Assembly: GCA_032209605.1 (NCBI GenBank)
Contig: JASFXZ010000001.1
Coordinates: forward strand, 28,896,619-28,960,618
Source of the DNA: Mactromeris polynyma
Taxonomy: Eukaryota > Mollusca > Bivalvia > Venerida > Mactridae
DNA length: 64,000 nucleotides
Reading direction: 5' to 3'
The translations under genes and the position numbers were made by a program. Positions 13,091 to 23,867 of the stretch are shown in pieces. Every line of letters starts with the position of its first letter. Position 1 is the stretch's first letter. The notes below the pieces were generated by a model that ran no database searches, had not been told where the DNA came from, and worked only from the letters and a program-made list of their open reading frames with translations.

Positions 13091-14263
13091 TCATAACGAA
13101 GGTGAGCTTTCAAACCTTCTTAATGGAACATACTCGTTTATCTGGAGGGCTGTGTTGTTATATGCAGGACCCGATGGATGGTGCATGCAACATCTTGTCG
13201 TTGTTTGCGTGGGAAATGAAGATCTCCTTATTTCAGCGCCGACTAATCCCTGCCGTCGTGGTCGTCTTCCCACAAACATTTCTTTGAAATGTTTCCTAAA
13301 TTTACTTCCAAACGAGTAGTACACGATAAAGTTGATTGCTAATGACAGAAAGTAGAACAATTGTGACACTGACTGCATTGATATATCCACATGAGTAGTA
13401 ACGTTGGGTCTACCTTGAACAAGCGTGATTATCATCAGCCGGAGACGAACAATATGTGAAGGGAAATTAAGTACAATAAATATCAATGCCACAGCTAGGA
13501 GCATTGTGGTGACTTTAGTCAATGGGTTTGAATATTTCATTGATGCAGAACTAAGGCGCCTTCGACGCTTGCAAGACGCAATCGTGGTCGTTGCCATGGC
13601 AATCATGAGGATTGTCATGATAATTGTTGGGATTACCAGGGTTAACAGGGAATCTACATACACCATAGCAGTGATGAAGTCATAGAATTTGACATAAGGT
13701 TCACATTGGTCCGACATTGTCCAGAATGGAAAGTTGTAACAGGTCAGCACACACAGAAGAAGGATAATCACAATCACTTTGGCATTCGTAGATTTACATA
13801 TGTGATTCACCATAAATGGTTTACACATACGAATATAATTCTCCACGGTAACTAATACTACCAACCAAACAGACAAACATCCAAAGACGTAAGTGGAAAA
13901 TATCAGGGATTGGCATATTCCTGGAATCTTACTCAGTTTGAGATCAAACACGGATGACATCCATATTGTCATTAAGGTGAGAAGGAATCCGTTGTCAGAT
14001 ATTCCGCGAACTGCAAGAAACAAACTGCACGACTTCTTGCGCATTTGTTTCTGTAGAAACACCAAAGACGACAGAGCGTTACCAATTATACCTAACCCAC
14101 AGATAATTGGCACGGTATATCGTTCAACCAATGTTATAGTGACATTTTCTGTGTTCGGTGTTATGTCGGAAAGTTCAGAAAAGTTTCGTTGCATTTCTTC
14201 TGTTTCGTTTTGTAGAACGGACATGTCGTTCACATATATAGGATCATAGCTGAGAGACATCAT
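13091..14263 (-). CDS. Rhodopsin-class GPCR, probable neuropeptide-type receptor (copy A)
   Basis: A 390-codon uninterrupted reading frame encodes a seven-helix receptor expected in the plasma membrane, signalling through G proteins to an unidentified, probably peptide ligand. Approximate helices: TM1 50-72 (GIIGN), TM2 80-102 (SDNGF, with the conserved Asp at 90), TM3 117-143, TM4 161-182, TM5 200-226 (LVIPT), TM6 248-272 (LNFPSH), TM7 295-318 (NFIVYY). Cys117 and Cys187 can form the usual TM3-ECL2 disulfide. The N-terminus has sequons at N19, N27 and N40, and another is at N287. The cytoplasmic tail is basic then Ser/Thr-rich. The DRY position reads ENY (141-143), so the usual Arg is Asn, and NPxxY reads NFIVY. 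FMRFamide-receptor-like families share this layout, but the subfamily is inference. A splice acceptor lies 9-10 bases upstream of the first ATG, so there is probably a 5' UTR intron. Confidence 0.9.
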   Translation of the reverse strand: MMSLSYDPIYVNDMSVLQNETEEMQRNFSELSDITPNTENVTITLVERYTVPIICGLGIIGNALSSLVFLQKQMRKKSCSLFLAVRGISDNGFLLTLMTIWMSSVFDLKLSKIPGICQSLIFSTYVFGCLSVWLVVLVTVENYIRMCKPFMVNHICKSTNAKVIVIILLLCVLTCYNFPFWTMSDQCEPYVKFYDFITAMVYVDSLLTLVIPTIIMTILMIAMATTTIASCKRRRRLSSASMKYSNPLTKVTTMLLAVALIFIVLNFPSHIVRLRLMIITLVQGRPNVTTHVDISMQSVSQLFYFLSLAINFIVYYSFGSKFRKHFKEMFVGRRPRRQGLVGAEIRRSSFPTQTTTRCCMHHPSGPAYNNTALQINEYVPLRRFESSPSL

Positions 14264-14271
14264 ATAAAAAC

Positions 14272-14273
14272 CT
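14272..14273 (-). other. Predicted 3' splice acceptor upstream of the GPCR start (copy A)
   Basis: On the minus strand the sequence entering the gene reads a T-rich run, TTTATTTTCAG, then 8 bases, then ATGATG. The AG is at 14272-14273. This is a good animal acceptor and implies that the whole receptor sits in one coding exon with a non-coding first exon upstream (higher coordinates). The same arrangement is kept in copy B. The donor and first exon were not identified. Confidence 0.55.
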
Positions 14274-16433
14274 GAAAATAAAGTTGATATAGTATTAGCT
14301 ATTACTCTAAATACTATATGTCCACAAGCTAAAGTAAGTAAGTGAGATTATATGCGATTATGTTTTTGATATTATGATGAATTAAGTTTTTGATAGCTAC
14401 ATTTCAATACTTTGATACTAATACATTTGAAGATTTAACCTTAACATAACCGTTTTCGTGTTTGACACTGTCCGCACAAGTTGTAAAAATCACCGCGATT
14501 ACTTGAATAATAACATTGCCATAGGGTCAACCAAATATGCATCATGACATGTGAATTAATTCATGAAGATATTATTTTCACGCGTAACACGTCATTCAAT
14601 TCGACGATGGCTTTGATCACTGAACTTAAATACATTTGTATTCAGCTTTTATATTCATTAAAAACATAATTGTATCGAATATTCGAATGCCGAATCAGTT
14701 CGAACGAATATGCGTTGATATCCCTATTAATAACATCAACAATATCACACGCAGACTTCATATAAGCGTGGACACTCATTTTGACAATTTACATTTTTGA
14801 CCATGTAAGTAAAATCATAATTGAAATATGACCACATGGTTTTACCGATCAAATTAATTTGAACGGCAACAACAAATGTGGAATATTATAATGCACATCA
14901 TATATGCGATGATACGTTTGGAAATGGCTCAAGTGTAAAAATAAAATGAGTACGGGACAGCGTTCAAAACATTTATAAAAATTACTATCGCGTGGAATTT
15001 CATCGAAACATTATTTCAGGATAAAGACACGCTATAAAACTATGTTGACGTTAATCATTACTTTCCCAAAATATAAGCGTAAAAATCTGATTAAATTCAA
15101 CCAAACTTGTTATAGACACCGATCTAATCTTAGAGATCTGTGGTATTGCAAATCATTAATTGCCAATTGAGATAGGCATATTTTATAATGAGAGGAAAAT
15201 TTAGGAACATTGATAGCGATCTACGATCTGCGTATCTTGTGTAACAACGTTGTGGGTAGCGATTGTATACAGTGTGTGCAAATATGAGACTTTCGTAGAT
15301 TTAATAAAAATATTATGAACATACATAATTACATAATACAATTGTACATAGCAAAGTTGTCAGTTATCTTAAAATTGTATAATGTACAGAAAAGAATTCG
15401 AAAAATATACAGCGTGTGTAAGTAGAAAATAGAAAATAAAAAAAATAAAAATTCAGCTTTTAAAATTTTGATCGTCCAGTCTGCCAAAAATAACAAAAAT
15501 CATGCATGATATTTTAAGTAAGAGGTTATAACCGTTGTTGGATTGAAAAGTTTAACGTAAGATTTAGTATGGCTGTGCCGAAAAAGCATGTATATGGGTA
15601 TAATTCTAAATAATTTACAAGATTCAAGATATACAATTTTTTTCGGCACTGGTATAACATGTTATAACAATAGCTATGAATAGTTATTGACCGACTAAAC
15701 GTGGGGTTAGATTTTAACCTACGGGTGGCCCCGGTAGACTTGATGAACCGTTCTGTAAGGCTGTACGCCGGGACCTTCATGTGACCGAAACAAAAATAGG
15801 AGATATATACGGCAGAGGACGGTGGGTGGTATTTCACATTCGAATACATTTTTAGTAAGAAATTCTTGTGACGTAAAACGGAAGTTTGAAGTAAAATCCC
15901 CTAACGAAACAAGAGTCATGAAAATCTCAACGCGTAGGAGTTTCTTGTTTTAACAAGCTGCTTACGTCAATGTGTGAAAGTTAACATGTTTCCAAGAAAA
16001 TTATGAATCACAAACATTTTATTTTACTCTAAATTAAAGTAGATAAAGTCCTTGATTGTGGGTGTAATTTGACAATTGTTTAAAGATAACAGACTATTAT
16101 CTAAACGAAATCAGCGAAAACAAATTTAATCGAGAGTTTGAAATATATTGTTGAATAAGAAAAACTCAGCATAACTTATCTCAAAAGATGTACGGAACGT
16201 TCAATATTTAACTAAATCTAAATTTAACGTTCAGTGTTTACATGGACAATACAATATTTAGTTTGTTTAAACCTGACGCGGTGTGTTTATGCTTACCACA
16301 TTTATAACGCTTTTTATTATATATGGTCCATGGAAAGATTACTAAAGTTACTGTTTTCTTATTTGTTTACAAATGTTATTTTACCTGACAATACCGAACT
16401 ACTCAATACATCATAATTTCTTTCTGCGTGTCA
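14274..16433. other. Upstream region of GPCR copy A
   Basis: Expected to contain the 5' UTR intron and first exon of the receptor. No donor or promoter could be assigned. A 107-codon minus frame at 15526-15849 is kept in copy B, but shifted frames are equally conserved, so I do not call it. Confidence 0.5.
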
Positions 16434-16587
16434 CGAATCTGCCCATACCATACACGTTATGTGTAGCAACTGTATATGATATACCTTCATGTGTACGAAC
16501 GATACGCAAACTATTAATAATTGTATCAGTCATGCACATTCGTAATTTACGATTTTTATAAAATGTATCCTACCTACACTTTAATCA

Positions 16588-16757
16588 TAAAAAATAACAT
16601 TTTTCTTAAGGAAATAATTTAAGAAATAACATTTTTCTTAAGGAAATAATTAAAAAAAATACATTTTTCTTAAGGAAATAATTTAAAAAAATACATTTTT
16701 CTTAAGGAAATAATTTAAAAAATATACATTTTTCTTAAGGAAATAATTTAAAAAATT
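16588..16757 (+). repeat. 32-bp tandem repeat, about 5 units
   Basis: The unit ACATTTTTCTTAAGGAAATA plus ATTTAAAAAAAT recurs with starts at 16597, 16629, 16661, 16693 and 16726. Each unit contains the near-palindrome TTTTTCTTAAGGAAATA. Extremely AT-rich. Confidence 0.92.
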
Positions 16758-17272
16758 ACAACAGTAATTATATTACAAGATATGTATTATTTTATATTAC
16801 CTTTCAAATTGCCTTTGGTAGTATTATTCCGTCATAAAATCACTATCAACTTATGTATAAGTTTGCATTTCAATACTGTGTTAATGAAACCAAGCATTTA
16901 ACGTGAAACTAACTATCGGAACAAGAAGTAATTCCATCGACACGTCTGTACCGTTCCAACAGTCTATCAATAATGCAACACTTTGACTTGAATACATAAA
17001 TATCGTTCATTGACAACACAACGATAAGAGATGCTTGTCACGACGCTGATATGCTGTTATCGTGTTATCGAAGCCAATGCCCTGACGACGATGTGACAGT
17101 AGCTTAATCCATGAAAGATCTTATAACGTATCAGAGGGAATCCAACTCTTAACGTCGACACGTAACCATTAATTCGATGTTATAACATTGCAATGCATAA
17201 TTATTAGATAACATTTTTGAAAGTACGCATTAATCTATACATAGATCGACACTTCGATGCGATATTTTGCAA

Positions 17273-17580
17273 TTTTTTCGGCGCAGCCGTATTTACATGG
17301 TTTTGCTATTTGCATCGCAGTGTTGTGCAAACCAATCAAATCTTACGTTAACCACCAAGGCAATTTCTTTTCAACCGAACAACGTTTGTAACCTTGACGC
17401 AGATTGGTTAACCTGTCAATATAGGGTACCTTACCTTACCGAACTCTACTGAATTTACCGAAATCCATCTTGGATCTGGAGTGACCAGCGATCGTAACAT
17501 CTCGGTAATAGTTTATGTTGCACAACAAATCTTTAACTTCAAATTGCGCCTACCATCTTTTTTAAAGATAGTTCTTGTTC
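17273..17580 (+). repeat. 310-bp dispersed repeat R2, single-copy locus
   Basis: Second independent copy of the repeat at 11405-11730, with small internal deletions (for example near 17430). Confidence 0.8.
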
Positions 17581-18870
17581 ATTGTTATTTTTGATAGCAG
17601 TCTTCCGTTTTCGAGACAACTCGCGTGCATTTGTTAATAACATTACCGACATTGTTATAATCAGATTTTGCCTCATATAAGTCGTTTACGGATAATTAAT
17701 AAAACATTGTTTTTTCTTATCTTTATTCTACAGTACCGTTATATGTAAACATTGCCAATAAAATGGCTTGTTTTGGATTAAATAGAACAATAACATCCCT
17801 GGCCTCGAAATCGAAGTATAAAACCAATTCGATAATGCTTTCATTATCGATTAATCCATTATATTAGGTAAAGGGTGGGAAGGTTGTTTAAATAATATTT
17901 TCAATGATGAACGGACGAATAGGTTGTATACAACACCCCTATAATCGATATTTAGGTAAACACGATAATGAAAGAAATAGCGAATTTGATTTTTTTGATT
18001 TTTTTAATACTATTTATTCAAAAGTAGTTGAGAATACCGTTATTGAATATTGGTAAATATTTTGCAGCACATGATTTCACTTTCTAACCACCTAAAAGTT
18101 TGTTTAAAACCGTTGCTAATTATTATTAACTGACAATACCGGTAGGTTCTATAATAATTTATATTTTGTTAAAAATACCACGACTTACCCAGTTCATGTG
18201 TCGCTAAGCTGTACCCTCAATGGTCAAAATCAAGTGGTGAGCAATTAATTTGTATCTGTATCCAGTATAACGGTATGGAATGATGCGAATACAATGACCG
18301 ATGTTTCAACGCGCTTTATTTATATCAGCGATATCTCATCCTTCAATTGTGTATAACTGTGGCATGACAATTTACACATATAGAAATAAAGAATTATATA
18401 TTGACTCATGGAAAGTTTGTTGTGAAAAATACTTCACGGCTTGGTTATCATGCCTGTCATACTATCAACAGTAGAATGGATTTACTAAAGGTAGATGTAC
18501 TACATATCACATTGCATCGTTATACAAAATTATTGCTACAACAAAAAAAAATTAAAAAAGTTTGTAGAATAAACCTAAGCTAGTTAGTACGAGATTAGAC
18601 AATTTTATTCACGTGCGAGACTGTTTACGATTTGTATGATTTAGACCGGTAGTAATTATGCATTTCACGCGTTAGCCATTTAACAAATGTCTTACAAAAC
18701 GTTCTTACACGATAATAAAATGTATTTTTGTTGTCGCAGTCATTGTACCCAAGTATGCGGTCTTTCCTTGCCGAATTTTCTCATTTTCATGAGTTAAAAA
18801 CGGATTAATAATTTATATGATACTTATTGATCGCCGAGTTGATAATTATTTCACTCTTTATAAAAAAAAC

Positions 18871-19030
18871 AAAAGAGCGAGAATAGGTTGCGACATGGAA
18901 CGCCACATACATAAGACAGTGCCTCCCCACACATATCTCCGGGAAAAACAACAATCCATAAAACAAAAGGCACTTGATGAGGTTAAAATGGGTACATATG
19001 TTAGGGAACAGATGCGCAAGAAATGACTCC
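18871..19030 (-). repeat. Dispersed short repeat R1, nearly full copy
   Basis: Reverse orientation in single-copy sequence: AGAGCGAGAATAGGTTGC, CCTCCCCACACATATCTCCG, AATCCATAAAACAAAAGGCA, then GGGAACAGATGCGCAAG. Its presence outside the duplicated segment shows the family is dispersed and not merely duplicated. Confidence 0.83.
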
Positions 19031-20118
19031 CTTCGCATATGGATGGCCAGGGTGTATTCGTACGGCCATTACTCAGTGCAGAGTTATAAACGGTGATAAT
19101 GGAGCTATTTCCAAATGTACGTCATTGAGTAGACGAAATCACTGTCACGTGTAAAAGCATGTGTTTTGGTATGAAAGAAGTATGAAGCAGGTATGCGATG
19201 TGTGCTACAGGTCGAACAAAAGTAGCAGATCAGTGTTATTGGAGAAATGGATCTTATTTAGGCGGCAACATCTAATTGACAAATACCTCAGCCTGCGATT
19301 ACATCCAATGGATAATACTGCCATTCTCAAATATATCTTCAACAGACATCTGTTTAAAGCCACTCCCAACTCCTTCTTATGAAAACTCGAACAACCATCG
19401 TGGTAAGTCAGATTAAGCTATCTGCACCCGTTTCCCGTGCGAATGTACAAACCCGATTACGGGATAACAATTCTAGACCAACGATCTATGTAAACATATC
19501 GGCCGGTAAGTTTGTCGTAAAAGGAACAACACTGTATATCTACCAATTCCATGTTTCCTTGGTGCACTAGAACGCTGTCTTCTTTGAATTAGACGCAAGT
19601 GCATTTAATCAAGTTCAATGTATATTCACGCTAGAGCTTCAACGATTCATTGCGACGGATCGGAATTCGACTATGGACCCCACGATTCGATTTACGATTC
19701 ATACCCTGGTATTTTCGATTTGATTCGCTTTTTTCGTTCAAGTTTGCGAAACTATTATTTGGTACAGTAATCACGGATTTTAGCCACGCTTTGTCACATC
19801 TAAAGTGTGGCAACATTTCGGCTTTAGGGCTGAGAATGCGCCAAAGGAAAAGGTAAGTTGTTTCTTCATGCTCCGTTAACACTTAGACCACGATGACCAC
19901 GATGCAAAAAAATCGTGGAGCTCGACGATTTATTGTTTCAGTTTTTCTATGTCTGCGTTTTGCTACGCTTTCCTGCGCTCTAAGTATTATGTATATCATT
20001 ACGTTCTCTTAAGTTCTGTTACGATCGTCACGATATGCTATCACGTTCTGTTACGTTTTGTTAAGATCTCTCACGATCATGCAGTTCTGTTAAGATCTGC
20101 TGCGATTTATGGCCTTAA

Positions 20119-21151
20119 TGCTACGTTTACACTATGTTCCCGGCGGCCACGGCAATCACGGTTCAGGCCACCGTGGAGAAAACGGGATGAACGTGAGATA
20201 ACGCGGGGGGACGGGATAGGCAAACGTTACAGACCGTAATTGCCGTGGATGCCGGGCCAGAATTTTAAACTGCCAAAAATTTTGCCACGGCAGCCACGGT
20301 GCGGATGAGAAACGTAATAGGCCGTAGTGAAACGGGGTAAACGCTATAAAACGTGACAGAACGTAATAGGCCGTTACAAAACTTGGAAGTGGTCCGTAGT
20401 GGGACGGGAATCATATGTATTCCCCGGCATCTAAAGTTCCTTTCCAGTTTTGTCACGTTGTGCTCCGTTTTGTCACGGTTCTCACGGCAAGCTAGATTGT
20501 ACTATAGCCGTTTCGTAACGTTTCAATTACGGTGCGTCCCGGTGTGTGACGCTTTGCAGGCCGGTGCGTTACGGTACGTTGAGTTCTACTACGGTCTGAC
20601 ACGGTGCTCGCGGACTTGAAAGGTGTGTAAAAAGGCCGCGCCAGGCAGGAGGGCTTCATTTGAGTCTGAGCAAAACTGTCCAAAAATTTGCCTCGGCAGC
20701 CACGGTGCGGATGAGAAACGTAATAGGCCGTAGTATATTGATACAATGTTTGCTGTTGTTTGAGGGGTTTTCTTTATACCATGGGCACAAACGTGCTCCA
20801 AAGCTCTCCGGCGTCCACGTTTGATCCATAGGAGGCCTTGACAGAACGTAAAAACGCATCAGACCTGGATGAAGACGTGAACAACGTGAGGGATCCCATC
20901 AGAACGCATCGGACCGGGAAGCAACATACATGCATCCCTGGTAGACCGCGGCCCGAACCTTAGTGCGCCTTGGAGGAACCGCTTCTTCGCCCCAACGGCC
21001 CGTCACGGATACCGTGATAAACCGTGAGGAAACTTAGCACAACCTAACAAAACTTGGATATGGAGACAAAAATGGCCAAAATCCCACGGCGCAATACGTT
21101 TCGGGCAAACGGGGCTGCCGTGGCCGCCGGGAACATAGTGTAAACGTAGCA
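20119..21151. mobile_element. PIF/Harbinger-type non-autonomous element, 1033 bp
   Basis: Both ends carry a 36-bp perfect terminal inverted repeat starting TGCTACGTTTACACTATGTT and continuing through CCCGGCGGCCACGGCA. TAA flanks the element on both sides (20116-20118 and 21152-21154), the 3-bp TWA target duplication typical of PIF/Harbinger. The inside is unusually GC-rich and has a direct duplication of about 60 bp (20268-20330 and 20678-20738, sharing GCAGCCACGGTGCGGATGAG). No convincing coding sequence. It lies 104 bp upstream of the Harbinger transposase start and may have moved by related machinery. Confidence 0.88.
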
Positions 21152-21190
21152 TAATTTGAGCAAAATCTCCACGCTTGCAGCACGATTGGG

Positions 21191-21197
21191 TATAAAA
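21191..21197 (+). promoter_or_regulatory. TATA box of the Harbinger transposase gene
   Basis: TATAAAA within GGGTATAAAAAGG, 58 bases upstream of the ATG at 21255, followed by a pyrimidine-rich CCCCTCTCATTCTCTCC that could hold the start site. Spacing fits a short 5' UTR. Confidence 0.55.
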
Positions 21198-21307
21198 AGG
21201 TAGGGGTAATTTACCCCCTCTCATTCTCTCCAAAGATAATACCAAAGGCAAACCATGAATCCACAAGATGAAGAAGACGCTGAATTGGTATTTCTCATTT
21301 ATGCATA

Positions 21308-23867
21308 CTGTGGATTCATTAATTTTCGTTGAACATTAAATTTCGTGGATTTCGTGGTTGAGCTTATCCACGAATTCAAGTACCCAACGAAAATTTTGTC
21401 TTACGATCGTATCCGAAAAGTCTATGTCCGAAAACTAGTACACTCCAGATAAACATCGCCGCTAACACGCGGTTACCTCCCGTGAATTGTGTCAGTTTAT
21501 AAGCATGTTGGTGTATATATAATGTAAATATTTGATAACAATAAACTATTAATGCTTTTACTATTTATGTTTGTTATATATTCTTCGTCATTATTAAGTT
21601 GAGTAGTCAGTTCTGTGATGATGTTGTTGATCTGGTGTGCTATATTTAGCAGCTCTACTTCCAAGTACAGTACACGAATATTTTCATATCGTTGTGATCA
21701 GTGTGTTGGAAGTATAATCTCAACGTGTGAAATGTATCGTCGTTATAGCGTAATTATACAGTTTGTGACAGTTATAAAATAAGTGATAAAAAATAACAAA
21801 CAATCACAGAGAGTTATAAGAAATTTAATTTGTTTTTCACATGTTATTAAATAATAATAGCAAAATAATAATATCATTAACGATCAATCATGATGAATGA
21901 TGGTATCATTTTTACGCTGAATTAACACAATTCCAGTCACACTGTACAGTCACTTGTAATCATCACACAATAACAATCACTTTTAACAAAGTCCGGCTAA
22001 CTGAAACCCCTTCACAACTAAATCTCGCCGATCTTCAAATTTCCCATGTGTAGTAATGATCCAATTGGCATGAATGGGTTTGAGCGTTGACATCTTCAGA
22101 TCCACATTAGCCATGGTATCGTCATCTTCGTCAAATGCTGAGATAATCTTGGAAGTATACCAATCATGAAAGCAGTCCTTCAGACAATCCTTGTATTCCT
22201 TGTTGAGTGACAAATCTAAGGGCTGTAGACGATCCGTACAGCAAGCTGGAACGAACAATGGCGTAATCCCGTTTTCCTTCAACTTGGCGATAACTGGAGC
22301 ACACTGATGAGCACGGAAGACATCGAAAATCGCCACGGCTTGCTGGTCACACTGCGACAGGGGTAAAGTGTCTCTGATCCCATTAACGTAAGGCACAATG
22401 ATGTTATCGATGTATCTTAGCATACTGTCTTCATTACTCCAGTGGTTTTCAGTGCACGTGACATCCCACGATTCTGGAAATTCAACATTCTTCGGGAGGG
22501 ATTTGTTCGTCTTTCCTGCGTATATCACTTGTGGGGGGAGAAGTTGTCCAGATTTGGTAACAGCTAACAATAAAGTGATCTGGCGTTTGTCATCTAACCC
22601 AGCAATGGTCACTTGCTGGGAACCACACTGGTCCATGGTCCACTGTCCACCTGGTACAAGCTGACATCCCGTCTGATCCCAGTTGATAACAAGCGAGTCA
22701 GGAATGTTGTGTCCACTTACAACGTTGCTCACTTTCTCCACAAACGCAGACTTAATCTCATCGAAGTCTAAGGGTAGGTTTTTGACGTTCTTGGTCCCCT
22801 TCCTCTTAACAAACCCCATCCTCCGAAGTACGGATCTGGCGTAGTACTTCGTAATTTCTACTGAGCCCCCGAACTTCGTTAATTTCTGGCGGGCGATTTT
22901 AGTCATTATTCCCTCCGCACCTGCTTGGACAACCCGTGCGTTAATTACCCCTCCGTGAATTCTTACTCTTCGAACCCAGGCCTGTACGTCTTCATCCACG
23001 ATACCTAGCATTAATGGTGGACCCCTCGGTGAACGGGGTAACGTTGTGGTATCTTCCCCATTCTTCTTCTTTGCTTTCACATACTGGTCCCTCATACTTC
23101 TCACGGTGGTCTCGCTTACTTTTCGACAATACAAAGAGGAGAATTTCCTCGAGGCCTTAGCAACCCCATTATCAATTGCATATCTTGCAATTTTAGCCCT
23201 TGACTCGTCATCGTAGTGGCCGTAATCTCCCCGCTTTCTTTTTCTGGACTGCTTCTGACTTTCTGATTGTATATCTACGTAGTCGTTGGCTGCTTGAAAT
23301 GTACGAGCCTCTCTTGGTGATGCAGCATCTTCTGGATTCGGTAACCCCGGAGTTGACGGTAACCGTGTAACGACGTTACCGGACTTTAGCCACGACATCA
23401 ACATAATTCTATATTTAGCTTGTGTGTAGACGATAGTTTGGTTTCTCAAAAGCGAGTGATTTCGAAGATGATTTGCATTAACTTTTATTGACTGATTGTT
23501 AATTCGTTTAGCGCCAGATTAACTGGTGCTTAATTGACATATTTAAATGACATGTGATGTAAACAATAGGTAGATAATTCTCAATATAATGTGTTAATTG
23601 ACACTTGCATAGTGTGGCTAACTAAGGGAACGGGGCCACACGATGTAACATCGATAACAATGAAAGGTGAGAAAATACCTGTATATCTTTCGGGTCCGTG
23701 TCACTGTTTTCTAATTGACATATATATTTTATTTGTTTTGGACTTATAGACTACTTTTTTAATTTATGCTTCAAAAATCAAAAAACCACGAATTCAAGTA
23801 CCCCACGAAATGCCCATTTTGACAAAACCACGAAATTTGGTACCAACGAAAATTAATGAATCCACAG
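21308..23867 (-). mobile_element. Complete pogo-like (Tc1/mariner superfamily) DNA transposon, 2560 bp
   Basis: Terminal inverted repeats start CTGTGGATTCATTAATTTTC at 21308 and end with the matching inverse at 23867, at least 24 bp perfect. More inverted similarity lies inside (CCACGAATTCAAGTACCC at both ends). The element is flanked by TA on each side (21306-21307, 23868-23869), the target duplication of this superfamily. It carries one transposase on the minus strand and sits inside the Harbinger transposase gene. Perfect ends and an open frame point to recent insertion. Confidence 0.93.
21983..23404 (-). CDS. Pogo/Tigger-type transposase (DDE_1 family)
   Basis: An open frame of 473 codons from the first ATG. 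The frame stays open at least 45 bases farther upstream from a TTG, so the exact start is uncertain. It would bind the element's inverted repeats and catalyse cut-and-paste transposition in the nucleus. Counting from this ATG: a basic stretch (KQSRKRKRGDYGHYD, about 51-65) is a possible nuclear signal, and the region about 66-115 looks helix-turn-helix/CENP-B-like. The catalytic core has Asp243 in VINWDQTG, Asp361 in AIFDVFRAHQC and Asp397 in LQPLDLSLN. The 35 residues between the last two fit pogo-type DDD spacing. No internal stop or frameshift, so it may be competent or recently so. An acidic stretch (DEDDD) lies near the C-terminus. Confidence 0.92.
   Translation of the reverse strand: MLMSWLKSGNVVTRLPSTPGLPNPEDAASPREARTFQAANDYVDIQSESQKQSRKRKRGDYGHYDDESRAKIARYAIDNGVAKASRKFSSLYCRKVSETTVRSMRDQYVKAKKKNGEDTTTLPRSPRGPPLMLGIVDEDVQAWVRRVRIHGGVINARVVQAGAEGIMTKIARQKLTKFGGSVEITKYYARSVLRRMGFVKRKGTKNVKNLPLDFDEIKSAFVEKVSNVVSGHNIPDSLVINWDQTGCQLVPGGQWTMDQCGSQQVTIAGLDDKRQITLLLAVTKSGQLLPPQVIYAGKTNKSLPKNVEFPESWDVTCTENHWSNEDSMLRYIDNIIVPYVNGIRDTLPLSQCDQQAVAIFDVFRAHQCAPVIAKLKENGITPLFVPACCTDRLQPLDLSLNKEYKDCLKDCFHDWYTSKIISAFDEDDDTMANVDLKMSTLKPIHANWIITTHGKFEDRRDLVVKGFQLAGLC

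Larger units (their letters stand above)
1..16433 (+). repeat. Copy A of a large collinear segmental duplication
   Basis: The sequence from the first base onward reappears from 45522, in the same order and orientation, through the end of the window (16433 aligns with 64000). Landmarks shared in order are the opening CTATATTCATTAATGTATTG, a dispersed short repeat, a 16-bp minisatellite, a 310-bp repeat and the GPCR gene. Copy A lacks about 293 bp and 307 bp that copy B has (45798-46090, 54135-54441), has a shorter minisatellite, and lacks the SINE at 61700-61950. The left edge lies outside the window. Whether homology continues past 16433 cannot be tested because copy B is cut off there. Allelic haplotypes placed in tandem by an assembler would look the same. 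Confidence 0.95.
16758..20115. other. Single-copy AT-rich stretch
   Basis: Holds repeat R2 (17273-17580) and R1 (18871-19030) and is otherwise unrecognised. Around 19880-20115 there are recurring ACGTTCTGTTACG- and CACGATC-like words, which may be the 5' flank of the Harbinger element; its outer terminus was not found. Confidence 0.5.

Noticed and set aside
13425..14249. Plus-strand frames of 86 and 118 codons opposite the GPCR
   Set aside because: Antisense shadows of the receptor coding region; conservation in copy B reflects the receptor.
15526..15919. Overlapping minus-strand frames of 107 and 66 codons kept in copy B
   Set aside because: Two overlapping phases are equally conserved, so conservation does not indicate coding.
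19161..19399. Open frame with a strong GGTAAGT donor near 19398 and a possible upstream acceptor
   Set aside because: The frame has no recognisable domain and stops before the donor; isolated splice-like words are expected by chance.
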